Shown: positions 37,195-45,848 of the stretch, piece by piece
How the letters are laid out: every line of letters begins with the position of its first letter
Position numbering within the stretch: the first letter of the stretch is position 1
Source of the DNA: Porphyromonadaceae bacterium
GTDB taxonomy: Bacteria > Bacteroidota > Bacteroidia > Bacteroidales > Dysgonomonadaceae
Direction of reading: 5' to 3'
Length of the DNA: 64,000 nt
NCBI GenBank assembly: GCA_021372865.1
Contig: JAJFTO010000004.1
Location: forward strand, 186,001 to 250,000
Notes under the pieces: model-generated
What the model was told of the DNA's origin: nothing
What the model saw: only the letters and a program-made list of their open reading frames with translations
Databases searched by the model: none
Translations under genes and position numbers: made by a program

Positions 37195-38862
37195 ATGAAT
37201 ATGAAAAATATAATAAGAATATTGCAGGTCTTGTTAGTTATAGTTTCTTTGAATGGTTGTACAAAAGACTATCTCGATATAAACAAAGACCCAAACAGTC
37301 CGACAATCCCTGAGTTAAATCAACTACTTTCTGGAAGTGAGTTATATATGGTTGAAGCACTCGGACAAGGAGATTTTATTGGAGACAATCTCTCATCGTA
37401 TGTACATCAACTTGTTTCACGTGAGGTTCAGAATTATGGGATGAATGCGCAAGCAAATAATCCATATAATACATGGAATTATTTATATACTTATGTCCTA
37501 AAGGATTTTGACGCAATTATTAAAAATGCCGAACCAGAAGGCAATCTAATTTATGCGGGAATCGCAAAGACTTTAAAAGCTTACACTTTTTCTATAATGG
37601 TAGACTTATGGGGTGACATTCCATTTACTGAATTTAATGTAGAAGGTCTTATAGCTCCAAAACCAGATAGTAGCAAAGATATATATAATGCTTTGATAGC
37701 CATGCTTGAAAGCGGAAGGTCTGATTTGCAAAACGCTGAAGCTGTAAATACATTAAGACCTGGCAGCGACGATTTCTTTTATGGTGGAAATAAAGACAAA
37801 TGGATTAGATTAAATAACACAATTACATTAAAGCTTCTTTTGCAATCGCGAAAAGCAAAATCTGACATTACAGAGTGGCAGGAAAAATTTAATGCGTTGG
37901 TTAGTGCCAATAATTTTATTGCAACGGGTGAAGATTTCCAGTTTTGGTATAAGAAAGATACTTCTCCAAGAGATATGAGGCACCCTGCAATCAGTAATTA
38001 TAGTGGTCAAACTACTTTTTATATCAGTCCTTATTTTTACGAGACGATGAATGGAGATACCTATAACACGATTGACAATCCATTTGCAAATATTCAAGAT
38101 CCACGTATTCCTTATTATTTCGTGAATCAATTGAAATCCGGTCAGGCATCAGAGAGCCCTCATGAATACAGAAATGGTAACTTTATGTCAATCTTTTTTG
38201 CTTCGAATGGACCAAATTCAGCTGGTAGTAACGATAAATCTCTAACCAAATTGGGGATTTATCTTAACGGAGGTAAATACGACGACGGTAAAGGAGGTGC
38301 AGTCTCAGTGAAAGATACATACGGCGAAGCTCCACATAAGCTGATTACATTTTCATCTCTTAAGTTTATGCTTGCTGAATTGGCACTTGCCGGTGAAACA
38401 AGTGGCAATGCCAGAAATCTCCTAAAAGAAGGAGTGGAGGCCGCAATCGCTCATGTAAACCTTGTAGCAGGCAAACAGGCTGGAACACCTACAATTTCGA
38501 ATGCTGATAGAGATGCATTCATTAATCAAATTCTTGTCAGATATGACGCTGCAGATGCTAACGGGAAGATGAGAATAGTTATGACCCAAAAGTGGATAGC
38601 TAATATTTTTAATCCAGTTGATTCTTATAGTGATTACAGGCGTACTGGATTTCCTAAACTTTTTGATCCGACTAAAACGCAAGATCCTGGTAATGGGGTT
38701 AATCCGGTCGAGGCTGACCGTTCACCAAAGAGAGTTCCTCTTACAAACATTGCATCCTTTCCGAGATCTCTATATTATCCTACAAATTCGGAAACTGAGT
38801 TGAATCCTAATATGACGCAGAAGACCAATTTACCAACTCCGTTTGTTTTTTGGGATAAATAA
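37195..38862 (+). CDS. SusD/RagB-family surface lipoprotein
   Basis: This 555-residue protein is the ligand-capturing lid of the SusC-type pore. The lipoprotein signal ends in SLNGC (Cys22-24 region), followed by TKDYLDINKDPNSP, the usual start of the SusD-like_2 branch. The helical TPR-type scaffold is visible, for example LIYAGIAKTLKAYTFSIMVDLWGDIPFTE. Two ATG codons (37195, 37201) are possible starts. One 60-base row counted by eye (37441-37500) is 27% G+C, against 47% for a row in mfd (50041-50100). It is the second gene of a three-gene operon. Confidence 0.95.
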   Translation: MNMKNIIRILQVLLVIVSLNGCTKDYLDINKDPNSPTIPELNQLLSGSELYMVEALGQGDFIGDNLSSYVHQLVSREVQNYGMNAQANNPYNTWNYLYTYVLKDFDAIIKNAEPEGNLIYAGIAKTLKAYTFSIMVDLWGDIPFTEFNVEGLIAPKPDSSKDIYNALIAMLESGRSDLQNAEAVNTLRPGSDDFFYGGNKDKWIRLNNTITLKLLLQSRKAKSDITEWQEKFNALVSANNFIATGEDFQFWYKKDTSPRDMRHPAISNYSGQTTFYISPYFYETMNGDTYNTIDNPFANIQDPRIPYYFVNQLKSGQASESPHEYRNGNFMSIFFASNGPNSAGSNDKSLTKLGIYLNGGKYDDGKGGAVSVKDTYGEAPHKLITFSSLKFMLAELALAGETSGNARNLLKEGVEAAIAHVNLVAGKQAGTPTISNADRDAFINQILVRYDAADANGKMRIVMTQKWIANIFNPVDSYSDYRRTGFPKLFDPTKTQDPGNGVNPVEADRSPKRVPLTNIASFPRSLYYPTNSETELNPNMTQKTNLPTPFVFWDK

Positions 38863-38881
38863 TAATTAATAAACAAGCTAT

Positions 38882-39835
38882 ATGAAAAAAATATTTTTAG
38901 CATTTATTTTCCTCTCTTTATTACTTATCTCTCAAAGTTGCGAGAAAGAACTGCCATTTCCAATAAATGATGTGAAAAGAGGGGTGGTAATCGATATTGT
39001 CCGCATAGCAGGTACTGACGGCTTATTGTCAGATGGCCTTACCAGTGGTAATTATAAAGTAAAACTTACGATTCCTGAGAATCAGGGCGATTATTCGTTT
39101 ATGAAACACGCTCAACTCTTAGCCGTGTTAGAAAAAGGAGATGGTAAAGTGTCATCAACAGTGGTTGTTGATAATATCACTGAATTTCCCAAAGAGTTGC
39201 AAATAAATATGGCTGAAGTATACAGCAAACTCGGATTAAAAGCGCCAGCATTAGGGGAAACACTATATTTTACAACCAATGCTGTGATGAATGATGGAAA
39301 CGTCATTCCCGGTTGGACTGAATATTTTGGTTTTAATAATAAGGCTTTTTCTGGCTGGCAGGTTGATGGACGTTCTTATTCCTATAATGTTCGCTATGCA
39401 GTAGCTTGCGGTTGGGACCAAGATCCGAATACGGGTACATTTATAGGACAGTTTACAATGAAAGAAACGACTCCTTATGGGAACGACAGTTATTCCGTAA
39501 CACTTTCCCACAACCCTAGCTTACCTGATGCAGCGAATATCCCTGCAGGTGTAACACCTGAAAATTTGTATGGTATTAATATTTCCCCAATTTCTCCAAA
39601 TATTTGGGTACCTACATACGATAAGATTACTATCTGGATTAATTCTGAAGATTTATCTCTTGTCATCCCCAATCAGGATACTGGTGATAAATATAGTAAT
39701 GGAGCTGCTATATTATGGTACAATTTCAGAAATGCATCAATAAATACATGTTCACGTACTATTGAGTTTACTGTAAATCCCTACATTCCAGGCGTTGGAG
39801 GCTGGGGTGCATTTACATTTAAAATTCAACCATAA
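38882..39835 (+). CDS. Lipoprotein of unknown function in the SusCD operon
   Basis: This 317-residue protein has a lipoprotein signal ending in ISQSC (Cys20) followed by EKELPFP. The rest looks like beta-sandwich material with many aromatic residues. It starts 19 bases after the SusD-like gene and is followed by a terminator, so it is the last gene of the operon. By position it resembles SusE/SusF-type surface ligand-binding proteins, but I recognise no family signature. It could bind the same substrate as the SusD-like protein. No catalytic motif is visible. Confidence 0.8.
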   Translation: MKKIFLAFIFLSLLLISQSCEKELPFPINDVKRGVVIDIVRIAGTDGLLSDGLTSGNYKVKLTIPENQGDYSFMKHAQLLAVLEKGDGKVSSTVVVDNITEFPKELQINMAEVYSKLGLKAPALGETLYFTTNAVMNDGNVIPGWTEYFGFNNKAFSGWQVDGRSYSYNVRYAVACGWDQDPNTGTFIGQFTMKETTPYGNDSYSVTLSHNPSLPDAANIPAGVTPENLYGINISPISPNIWVPTYDKITIWINSEDLSLVIPNQDTGDKYSNGAAILWYNFRNASINTCSRTIEFTVNPYIPGVGGWGAFTFKIQP

Positions 39836-39856
39836 GAATATAAACTAAAAGTTTTT

Positions 39857-39899
39857 AAGCAGGCTGTCTCATAATAAACCAAGAGACAGTCTGCTTTTA
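39857..39899 (+). terminator. Intrinsic terminator of the SusCD operon
   Basis: A 14-base stem (39857-39870 with 39883-39896, one G-T pair) closes on a 12-base loop and is followed by T-rich sequence. Confidence 0.85.
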
Positions 39900-40130
39900 C
39901 AACTTTTTTTCTTCATTTTTTCGATAATATTTCATATTATAAAGAGTTATTACACCAATCCTATATAAACTTTTCCAAACAGGACAAAATTTGCTTAAAC
40001 GCCTTTTATTTAAGTTATTTTGTTTAATTTAACTCTAATCAACTCCATTCCCTTTTGGAATATATTTGAGCGATATTAGGCGAATAAATCGATTTGTACC
40101 AGTTCAGGTATTATCTTGCCCTAAAAAAAG

Positions 40131-40147
40131 TTTACACGTAGTGTAAA
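40131..40147. promoter_or_regulatory. Palindromic operator-like site
   Basis: TTTACAC-GTA-GTGTAAA has perfect 7-base arms around 3 bases. It lies 116 bases upstream of the -7 box of the next gene. The size and symmetry suit a dimeric regulator, but no regulator can be assigned. Confidence 0.5.
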
Positions 40148-40262
40148 TAATAACTGGCATTGAATTGATATATTCATAGAAGCTATAAATAAGAATCAGA
40201 ACGAAAAGAATTAGCTATGTTTTTTAACCAAAATAATTGAAGTCCTTTCATGTGGAAAAGAT

Positions 40263-40270
40263 TATCTTTG
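40263..40270 (+). promoter_or_regulatory. Predicted promoter of the TPR-HTH gene, -7 box
   Basis: TATCTTTG matches TAnnTTTG and lies 20 bases before the ATG at 40291. It falls after the TTG codon at 40237 where the frame opens, arguing for the ATG. Confidence 0.5.
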
Positions 40271-40290
40271 TGATTTATATTGGAGAAAAA

Positions 40291-41955
40291 ATGCAGGTTC
40301 GGATTTTTCTTTTCCTTTTGTCTTTTATAGCTTTGAGTACTTCCTGTAACAATGGAAAAGATGAAGCTGAATTAAGGTGTTTATCAAAGTGGGATGCCAT
40401 GATCGATAGGGCCCCCGGAAAAGTATTGGACAGCCTGAAATCGATTGATTATACTTCTCTCTCCCGCTCAAACAAAGCATATTACAATCTTTTAAAAGTA
40501 ATTTCGGACGATAAAACATACGTCAATTTTACCAGCGATTCACTGATCAATACTGTCAGTAACTATTACCGGGTTCATGATAGAGAAAACAGAAATTACA
40601 TCCGCGCTTTGGCCTATCAGGGGATTGTACGTACGCGGATGGGTGTGAAAGACAGTACAGTTTTTGAACCTTTAAAAGAAGCGGACCGGCTCTTACATTC
40701 CACGAAAGTAAGCGACCCAACTCTCGGATATATGATCAATTACTTTTTAGGAAATATCCATTATAATAACCTTAATTTTACTCTGGCAGAAAATTATTTT
40801 CGTACTACACTTAATTTTGCTCGTCAGGAAAACGATTCCATTCATGTTTTTGATACTTATCTGGCACTCTACTGGAACGAGATGCAGAAAAAAAATTTCG
40901 CGAAAGGAAAAATATATCTTGATTCACTTTCCGGCTATTACAATAAACTACATGGCAAAAATTATTTCATTTTAAATGCACAGTCGGTTTATTTTGATAT
41001 TATGGATGAACCTGAAAAAGCTTTGGAGAGTGCCAAGTTAATGTTACATGATGATCAAAATGAGAAAACAGATTTATCCCGGGTTTATTTTAATATCTCC
41101 GATAGGTTTATTAGTTTTGGACAACTGGACAGTGCTATGCTTTACGCACAAATGGCGATAGATCTTATAGAAGACAGTACCTACCGACAGAATCATCTGT
41201 ATTTTCAGAATGTAGCAAATATTGCCGAAAAGCAATCGAATTTTGAACTGGCAAACAACTACAGAAAAAAGGCAGCAGAATTGTATAAAAAATCAATAAA
41301 TGACCGGTTAAATACTCAAATTACAGAACTGGAAAAAAAATATGATCTTACTGAGGCTGAAAATGCCACTCTCCGGGCAAGACAACAGAATTTTCGAATT
41401 GTGATAGGTGGATTGTTACTGGTAATTGTGTTAATCATTATTGCGATGTATGCCTGGAGGGTGAGAAAAATTAGCAAGTTAAAGTTACAACAGGCTGAAA
41501 TTACCTTGAAACAACAGGAACTCCAGGCTAATATACTGAAAGAGGAAGCCGACAAGCGCAAATGGTTGTTACAACTTTACAGCAATATTTCAGACCGGCT
41601 CACCTTTCTTCACGGTGAAGTCCAGTCACTCTCTCAACGTTATATCTCTTCCTATCCCAAGGTATATAAGGAGATGGAGAAGATTGTGAAAAATACCGAT
41701 ACCGAGCTACGTGATATCACCAAAACACTCGCTACTGATGAGGAGACTTTCTATGCGTATACTCATCTTTACGACAAAGAAGGATTTTTTAATGCCAACG
41801 AAAAAATGATGCTGATGTTGCTGGCATGCGATGCCGACAACCGTCAGCTGGCAACTTTTATGAATACCACCGTGGAAAGTATTCGGGTGAGAAAATCACA
41901 ACTGAAGAAAAAAATGTTGGAAAGAGGACTGGATACCGCTGTTTTCCTTGAATAA
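40291..41955 (+). CDS. Membrane-spanning TPR protein with C-terminal LuxR-like HTH
   Basis: The 554-residue product starts with a lipoprotein-like signal ending in STSC. Helical TPR-like repeats fill residues about 30-350. A transmembrane segment follows (IVIGGLLLVIVLIIIAMYAW, near residue 395). After it come a charged coiled coil (AEITLKQQELQANILKEEAD) and a helix-turn-helix region (NRQLATFMNTTVESIRVRKSQLKKKM). I infer a one-component regulator that senses outside the cytoplasm and binds DNA inside. This layout recurs in Bacteroidetes, usually with unknown targets. Candidates here are the SusCD operon upstream or the secreted-protein gene downstream. I chose the ATG at 40291 because the promoter box lies after the earlier TTG codon. 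Confidence 0.85.
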   Translation: MQVRIFLFLLSFIALSTSCNNGKDEAELRCLSKWDAMIDRAPGKVLDSLKSIDYTSLSRSNKAYYNLLKVISDDKTYVNFTSDSLINTVSNYYRVHDRENRNYIRALAYQGIVRTRMGVKDSTVFEPLKEADRLLHSTKVSDPTLGYMINYFLGNIHYNNLNFTLAENYFRTTLNFARQENDSIHVFDTYLALYWNEMQKKNFAKGKIYLDSLSGYYNKLHGKNYFILNAQSVYFDIMDEPEKALESAKLMLHDDQNEKTDLSRVYFNISDRFISFGQLDSAMLYAQMAIDLIEDSTYRQNHLYFQNVANIAEKQSNFELANNYRKKAAELYKKSINDRLNTQITELEKKYDLTEAENATLRARQQNFRIVIGGLLLVIVLIIIAMYAWRVRKISKLKLQQAEITLKQQELQANILKEEADKRKWLLQLYSNISDRLTFLHGEVQSLSQRYISSYPKVYKEMEKIVKNTDTELRDITKTLATDEETFYAYTHLYDKEGFFNANEKMMLMLLACDADNRQLATFMNTTVESIRVRKSQLKKKMLERGLDTAVFLE

Positions 41956-42035
41956 AACCGTTAAAAGTCTTCTTTACAAAAAACAGATAATGAACTTGTT
42001 ATCTAATAAAATGCCGTTAAAATATCTCCATGGTG

Positions 42036-42067
42036 TTGTTTCTCATGCGTTGAATATGTTATCTTTG
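42036..42067 (+). promoter_or_regulatory. Predicted promoter of the small secreted protein gene
   Basis: TTG at 42036-42038, 21 bases, then TATCTTTG at 42060-42067. Both boxes and the spacing fit the Bacteroidetes consensus. The leader to 42147 is about 70 bases. Confidence 0.6.
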
Positions 42068-42146
42068 TGTCTGTAATTTATAAAGAAATTTTTTTAAATA
42101 ACTGGTTGGTTAAATTCTATATTCATTAAAAAACATAAGAATCAAT

Positions 42147-42578
42147 ATGAAACGAAGAAAAATTTTCACTTGTTTGTTGACTGCCTTTTGTAGTACATTA
42201 ATTTATGCTTCCACTGTTCGGAATGAAGTAAAAGATGATATACAGGATAAAATTGAATTAAGTCGTGACGGTGGAACCACACGTATTGCCAGCATGAGTA
42301 GCATGTTCACTATGCAGGCCGTGACCGTGGAACCGGTTGTGGAAGCATACAACTACCGGAATGTGGTCACGATCTCGGTACAAAACTTTCGCGGAAGCGC
42401 ACTGGTAGAGATAATTGGTAGCAAGGGCTCAAAACAAAGTTTTTTCGAGATATATGACATGGGCTTTGAAGCCATACCGCTGAATGGCATCCCGGCTGGT
42501 GAATATACCCTGCGTGTTACCTTGGGTACGGAAGTATTTACTGGAACATTTAAAAAAGGACAAAATGAACAGCATTAA
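42147..42578 (+). CDS. Small secreted protein, DUF3244-like
   Basis: This 143-residue protein has a signal peptide (KIFTCLLTAFCSTLIYAST) and a C-terminal beta-rich half (NVVTISVQNFRGSALVEI, GIPAGEYTLRVTLGTEVFTGTF). The pattern resembles the small DUF3244 proteins of Bacteroidales, a single Ig-like domain; this assignment is tentative. It has its own promoter, and the start of the AraC gene overlaps its last 14 bases, so the two should be translated together. The function is unknown. Confidence 0.75.
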   Translation: MKRRKIFTCLLTAFCSTLIYASTVRNEVKDDIQDKIELSRDGGTTRIASMSSMFTMQAVTVEPVVEAYNYRNVVTISVQNFRGSALVEIIGSKGSKQSFFEIYDMGFEAIPLNGIPAGEYTLRVTLGTEVFTGTFKKGQNEQH

Positions 42579-43047
42579 CACTAAAAACAGAGAACAAGAT
42601 CAGGTACGCAAATATTTGCTTACGGATGTTGAATCATGCACCTTTACTTTCTCAGATGGCCTTAAAAGTAAGGTATTGCCCTCACCCGACAAAGAGATTG
42701 TATTGGTGAAGCTGATCCCGAGAGTTTCAAAATCGAAAAGGTTCGAAGACAGTGTCCTCAAAAATTTTATGACGGCGAGAAATGTGAATGAACTTGCTGA
42801 GATGTGCAGGTACGACTGTGTAAGAACCTTCACACGCCACTTCAAGAAAAGTTTCGGTGAAACTCCTTATCAATGGATGCTCGACCGTAAAATGGAAGAA
42901 ATCCAGTCGTTGGTGCTCAACTCTGATATGACCATTACTGAAATAGCCAGGATGTACGAATTTAAAAATGTATCTCACCTGGTAAATGCATATAGCAAAC
43001 GTTACGGCGTTTCACCACATAAAAACAGGTTATCAAGTGCTATCTGA
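42565..43047 (+). CDS. Small AraC-family transcriptional regulator
   Basis: The 160-residue product has a C-terminal AraC-type DNA-binding domain with two helix-turn-helix units (VNELAEMCRYDCVRTFTRHFKKSFGETPYQWM; TITEIARMYEFKNVSHLVNAYSKRYGVSPH covers the second). The first 60 residues form a short N-terminal part that is not a recognised sugar-binding domain. I chose ATG 42565; the frame opens at 42484, but that would overlap the upstream gene by 95 bases. With the chosen start the overlap is 14 bases, typical of coupling. It probably regulates nearby genes, but no target can be named. A terminator follows. Confidence 0.85.
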   Translation: MNSINTKNREQDQVRKYLLTDVESCTFTFSDGLKSKVLPSPDKEIVLVKLIPRVSKSKRFEDSVLKNFMTARNVNELAEMCRYDCVRTFTRHFKKSFGETPYQWMLDRKMEEIQSLVLNSDMTITEIARMYEFKNVSHLVNAYSKRYGVSPHKNRLSSAI

Positions 43048-43123
43048 CTCTACCTTTTTTACAGACAGTTCATTCGACACAATCTTCAGAAAACTGCTGT
43101 GATAACAATTATTGGTGAAACAG

Positions 43124-43152
43124 AAAAGCGCCCTTCCCCGGGGCGCTTTTTA
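43124..43152. terminator. Bidirectional terminator between the AraC gene and glgP
   Basis: The 10-base perfect stem AAAAGCGCCC/GGGCGCTTTT closes on a 7-base loop. T-rich sequence follows on the plus strand; on the minus strand the stem itself supplies the T-run. Confidence 0.85.
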
Positions 43153-43176
43153 ATTTTCTATACAAAAATATAGTTT

Positions 43177-45741
43177 TTAAATCCATCGCATATAAGCAAA
43201 ATCCATGCGATGTGGCAGGTCGGGATTACGGGGGTAGACCCGCAGTCCGTACTGATGGTTTCCAGGATCGTTCAATGATTTAGTGGTCTCATAATAAAGC
43301 AACGACCCTTCTGTCTTCACCAGATCAAATTCATACGATTCCAAAAATACCGGCTTCTGGTCCATGTTGTCGTGATCCACAACCACACATTCCACTGCCA
43401 GTTCACATTGCATATCTTTCCGGTCGATCACTACCCGCCCGTATACTTCATTGTTGGTGTCATTGTAATCCATCTTCTGATTGGGATTGAATTCAAGTTT
43501 CACCACTTCAAATGTGTCCCACTTTGAGACAGTATCTTCCTTCCACTTCACAATCTCCTTCGCTTTCGCATAATTGTTTTCTTTCAGTCTTGCAGAACGC
43601 GTGGCCAGCTTGTTGTAGAAAAGATTATAATAATCGTCCATCATCCGCTTGGTGGTAAACCGCGGTGCGATCTCTGCCATCGACTTCTTGATGTATTGTA
43701 CCCACTCATAGGAATAACCATTGCTGTTGTGTGCATAGTAAAGCGGGATGATCTCATTCTCCAGCAGTGAATAAATGGTGGAGGCATCCAACTCATCCTG
43801 ATATGCCTGATTGTCGTATGTTTTTTTAGCTGTCAAGGCCCAGCCGGCACCTTCCTTGTAACCTTCATACCACCATCCATCGAGCACGGATAGATTCAAT
43901 ACTCCGTTCATCTCGGCCTTCTCTCCAGATGTGCCTGATGCCTCCTGCGCGCGGGTAGGCGTGTTGAGCCAAATATCCACACCCGAGACCAGTCGCTTGG
44001 CCAGTCGCATATCGTAATTTTCGAGGAAAATGATCTTACCCAGAAACTCGGGACGACGTGAAATCTCCACAATCTGCCTGATGAGGCCCTGACCACCTCC
44101 ATCGGCGGGGTGGGCTTTCCCGGCGAAGATAAATTGAACCGGATGCTTTGGGTCGTTTACAATCCTGGATAAACGGTCCAAATCCGTGAATAACAGATGT
44201 GCCCGCTTATAGGTGGCAAACCTTCTGGAGAATCCAATCAGCAGGGCATTCGGATTTACTTCTTCCAGCATGGCCATGATACGTGACGGGTCGGCCTGGT
44301 TTTTCAACCATCCTTCTCGGAATTCGACCTGAATATAGTCGACCAGTTTCTTTTTCAGATGCATGCGCAACTCCCACAACTCATCGTCACTCACATTGTA
44401 AATGTTTTTCCAGATATCGGGATTCGACTGGTCATTGTAGAAATTTTCCCCAAAATATTTTTCGTACAAGGTTTTCACCGAGGACGTAGCCCAGCTGGGC
44501 AGATGTACACCGTTGGTCACATAGCCCACGTGCAGCTCTTCGGGGAAATAACCTTCCCACACGGGTTGAAACATTTTCTGGGAAACAGTGCCGTGCAACT
44601 TGCTTACACCATTGGTTTCCTGTGCTGTGTTGAGCGCAAATACACTCATTGAAAACTTCTCCTGAGTACCCGGCCTGGCACGGCCCATATCCATAAACTT
44701 CTGCCAGGGTATACCCATGCGTTGCACGATAGGCGTCATATATTTTGCAATCAGTGGCTCATCGAAGTAGTCGTGTCCTGCCGGAACAGGCGTATGCACC
44801 GTATAGAGGGAGGAGGCACGTACGATCTCCAGTGCTTCCTGAAAGGTAAGATTTTCTTCCCGTACATAGTCGCGCAGGCGCTGCACGCTGATGAAGGCTG
44901 CATGACCCTCGTTCATGTGATACACATTCTTCTTGATACCCAGTTTCTTCAGTAACAATATACCGCCAATACCCAGCAGATACTCCTGTTTCATCCGGTT
45001 TTCCCAGTCACCCCCATAGAGTTGATAGGTGATGGAACGGTCAAATTCGCTGTTCTTTTCGATATCAGTATCCATCAGGTAGAGATTGATACGCCCGACG
45101 GCAACTTTCCAGATGTTGGAATAAATGGGCCGGTCGTGAAAAGGCACTTCCAGTATCATGGGAGTGCCATCCTCGTTCATTATCTGTGTGATGGGGAGAC
45201 TGCCAAAATTTTGCGCTTCGTAATTGGCGATCTGTTGCCCTTCCACAGACAATGTCTGGGTGAAATAGCCATAGCGGTAGAGGAAACCTACTGCTGTCAT
45301 GTCCACATTGCTGTCGCTTGCTTCCTTCAGGTAATCGCCAGCGAGAATACCCAGACCGCCCGAGTAGATATTCAGCACATGGGTAAGGCCATATTCCATG
45401 CTGAAATAGGCTACACTGGGCCGTTCCCTGTTATACGGCACATCCATATACTTTTTAAATTTCTCGTAGATAAGGCGTATACGCTCCATCAATTCAGCGT
45501 TTTGTACCACATGCTCGGTGATGTCGGATCGAAGATTTTGTAACATCACTACCGGGTTTTTCCCGCTTTTTTCCCACTCTTCAGGATCCAGCTTCTCGAA
45601 GATGGCTTTTACCTCTTCATTCCAGACCCACCATAAATTATGAGTGATTTCCTCCAGTGGCCGCAACTGGGCAGGTAATTCTGCATGTACGTGTATATCT
45701 TTCCAGATGGGCGTGTTGGAATAACTTGATTGAATGACCAT
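43177..45741 (-). CDS. glgP: Alpha-glucan (glycogen) phosphorylase, GT35
   Basis: The enzyme releases glucose 1-phosphate from glycogen or maltodextrin using phosphate. The 854-residue protein has the N-terminal DUF3417-type region (LRPLEEITHNLWWVWN) of the short alpha-glucan phosphorylase branch. The catalytic domain contains NEGHAAF and the pyridoxal phosphate site EASGTSGEKAEMNG. A family variant often seen here is EASGTSGMKA, so the E before the lysine is a small deviation. It lies downstream of glycogen synthase on the same strand, with its own -7 box. Together they cover glycogen synthesis and breakdown. Confidence 0.95.
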   Translation of the reverse strand: MVIQSSYSNTPIWKDIHVHAELPAQLRPLEEITHNLWWVWNEEVKAIFEKLDPEEWEKSGKNPVVMLQNLRSDITEHVVQNAELMERIRLIYEKFKKYMDVPYNRERPSVAYFSMEYGLTHVLNIYSGGLGILAGDYLKEASDSNVDMTAVGFLYRYGYFTQTLSVEGQQIANYEAQNFGSLPITQIMNEDGTPMILEVPFHDRPIYSNIWKVAVGRINLYLMDTDIEKNSEFDRSITYQLYGGDWENRMKQEYLLGIGGILLLKKLGIKKNVYHMNEGHAAFISVQRLRDYVREENLTFQEALEIVRASSLYTVHTPVPAGHDYFDEPLIAKYMTPIVQRMGIPWQKFMDMGRARPGTQEKFSMSVFALNTAQETNGVSKLHGTVSQKMFQPVWEGYFPEELHVGYVTNGVHLPSWATSSVKTLYEKYFGENFYNDQSNPDIWKNIYNVSDDELWELRMHLKKKLVDYIQVEFREGWLKNQADPSRIMAMLEEVNPNALLIGFSRRFATYKRAHLLFTDLDRLSRIVNDPKHPVQFIFAGKAHPADGGGQGLIRQIVEISRRPEFLGKIIFLENYDMRLAKRLVSGVDIWLNTPTRAQEASGTSGEKAEMNGVLNLSVLDGWWYEGYKEGAGWALTAKKTYDNQAYQDELDASTIYSLLENEIIPLYYAHNSNGYSYEWVQYIKKSMAEIAPRFTTKRMMDDYYNLFYNKLATRSARLKENNYAKAKEIVKWKEDTVSKWDTFEVVKLEFNPNQKMDYNDTNNEVYGRVVIDRKDMQCELAVECVVVDHDNMDQKPVFLESYEFDLVKTEGSLLYYETTKSLNDPGNHQYGLRVYPRNPDLPHRMDFAYMRWI

Positions 45742-45834
45742 TATTTTGCTGTTTTTTAATTTCTAATTGTGATAACGCATGAAACAATAAGCTGAGACTA
45801 TGTTGTTGAGAAACATAAAAAAACGTTACGCCGA

Positions 45835-45842
45835 CAAATATA
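45835..45842 (-). promoter_or_regulatory. Predicted glgP promoter, -7 box
   Basis: On the minus strand this reads TATATTTG, just after the glycogen synthase stop and 94 bases before the glgP start. No TTG is found at -33. Confidence 0.45.
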
Positions 45843-45848
45843 ACATTT

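Larger units (their letters stand above)
39900..40290. other. A+T-rich non-coding region before the TPR-HTH regulator
   Basis: About 390 bases with no gene. It contains the palindrome at 40131-40147 and the promoter box at 40263-40270, both listed separately. The rest shows nothing I can interpret. Confidence 0.6.

Noticed and set aside
42484..42564. Upstream ATG extending the AraC regulator by 27 residues
   Set aside because: The extension lies fully within the upstream gene in another frame and does not match AraC proteins; ATG 42565 is simpler.
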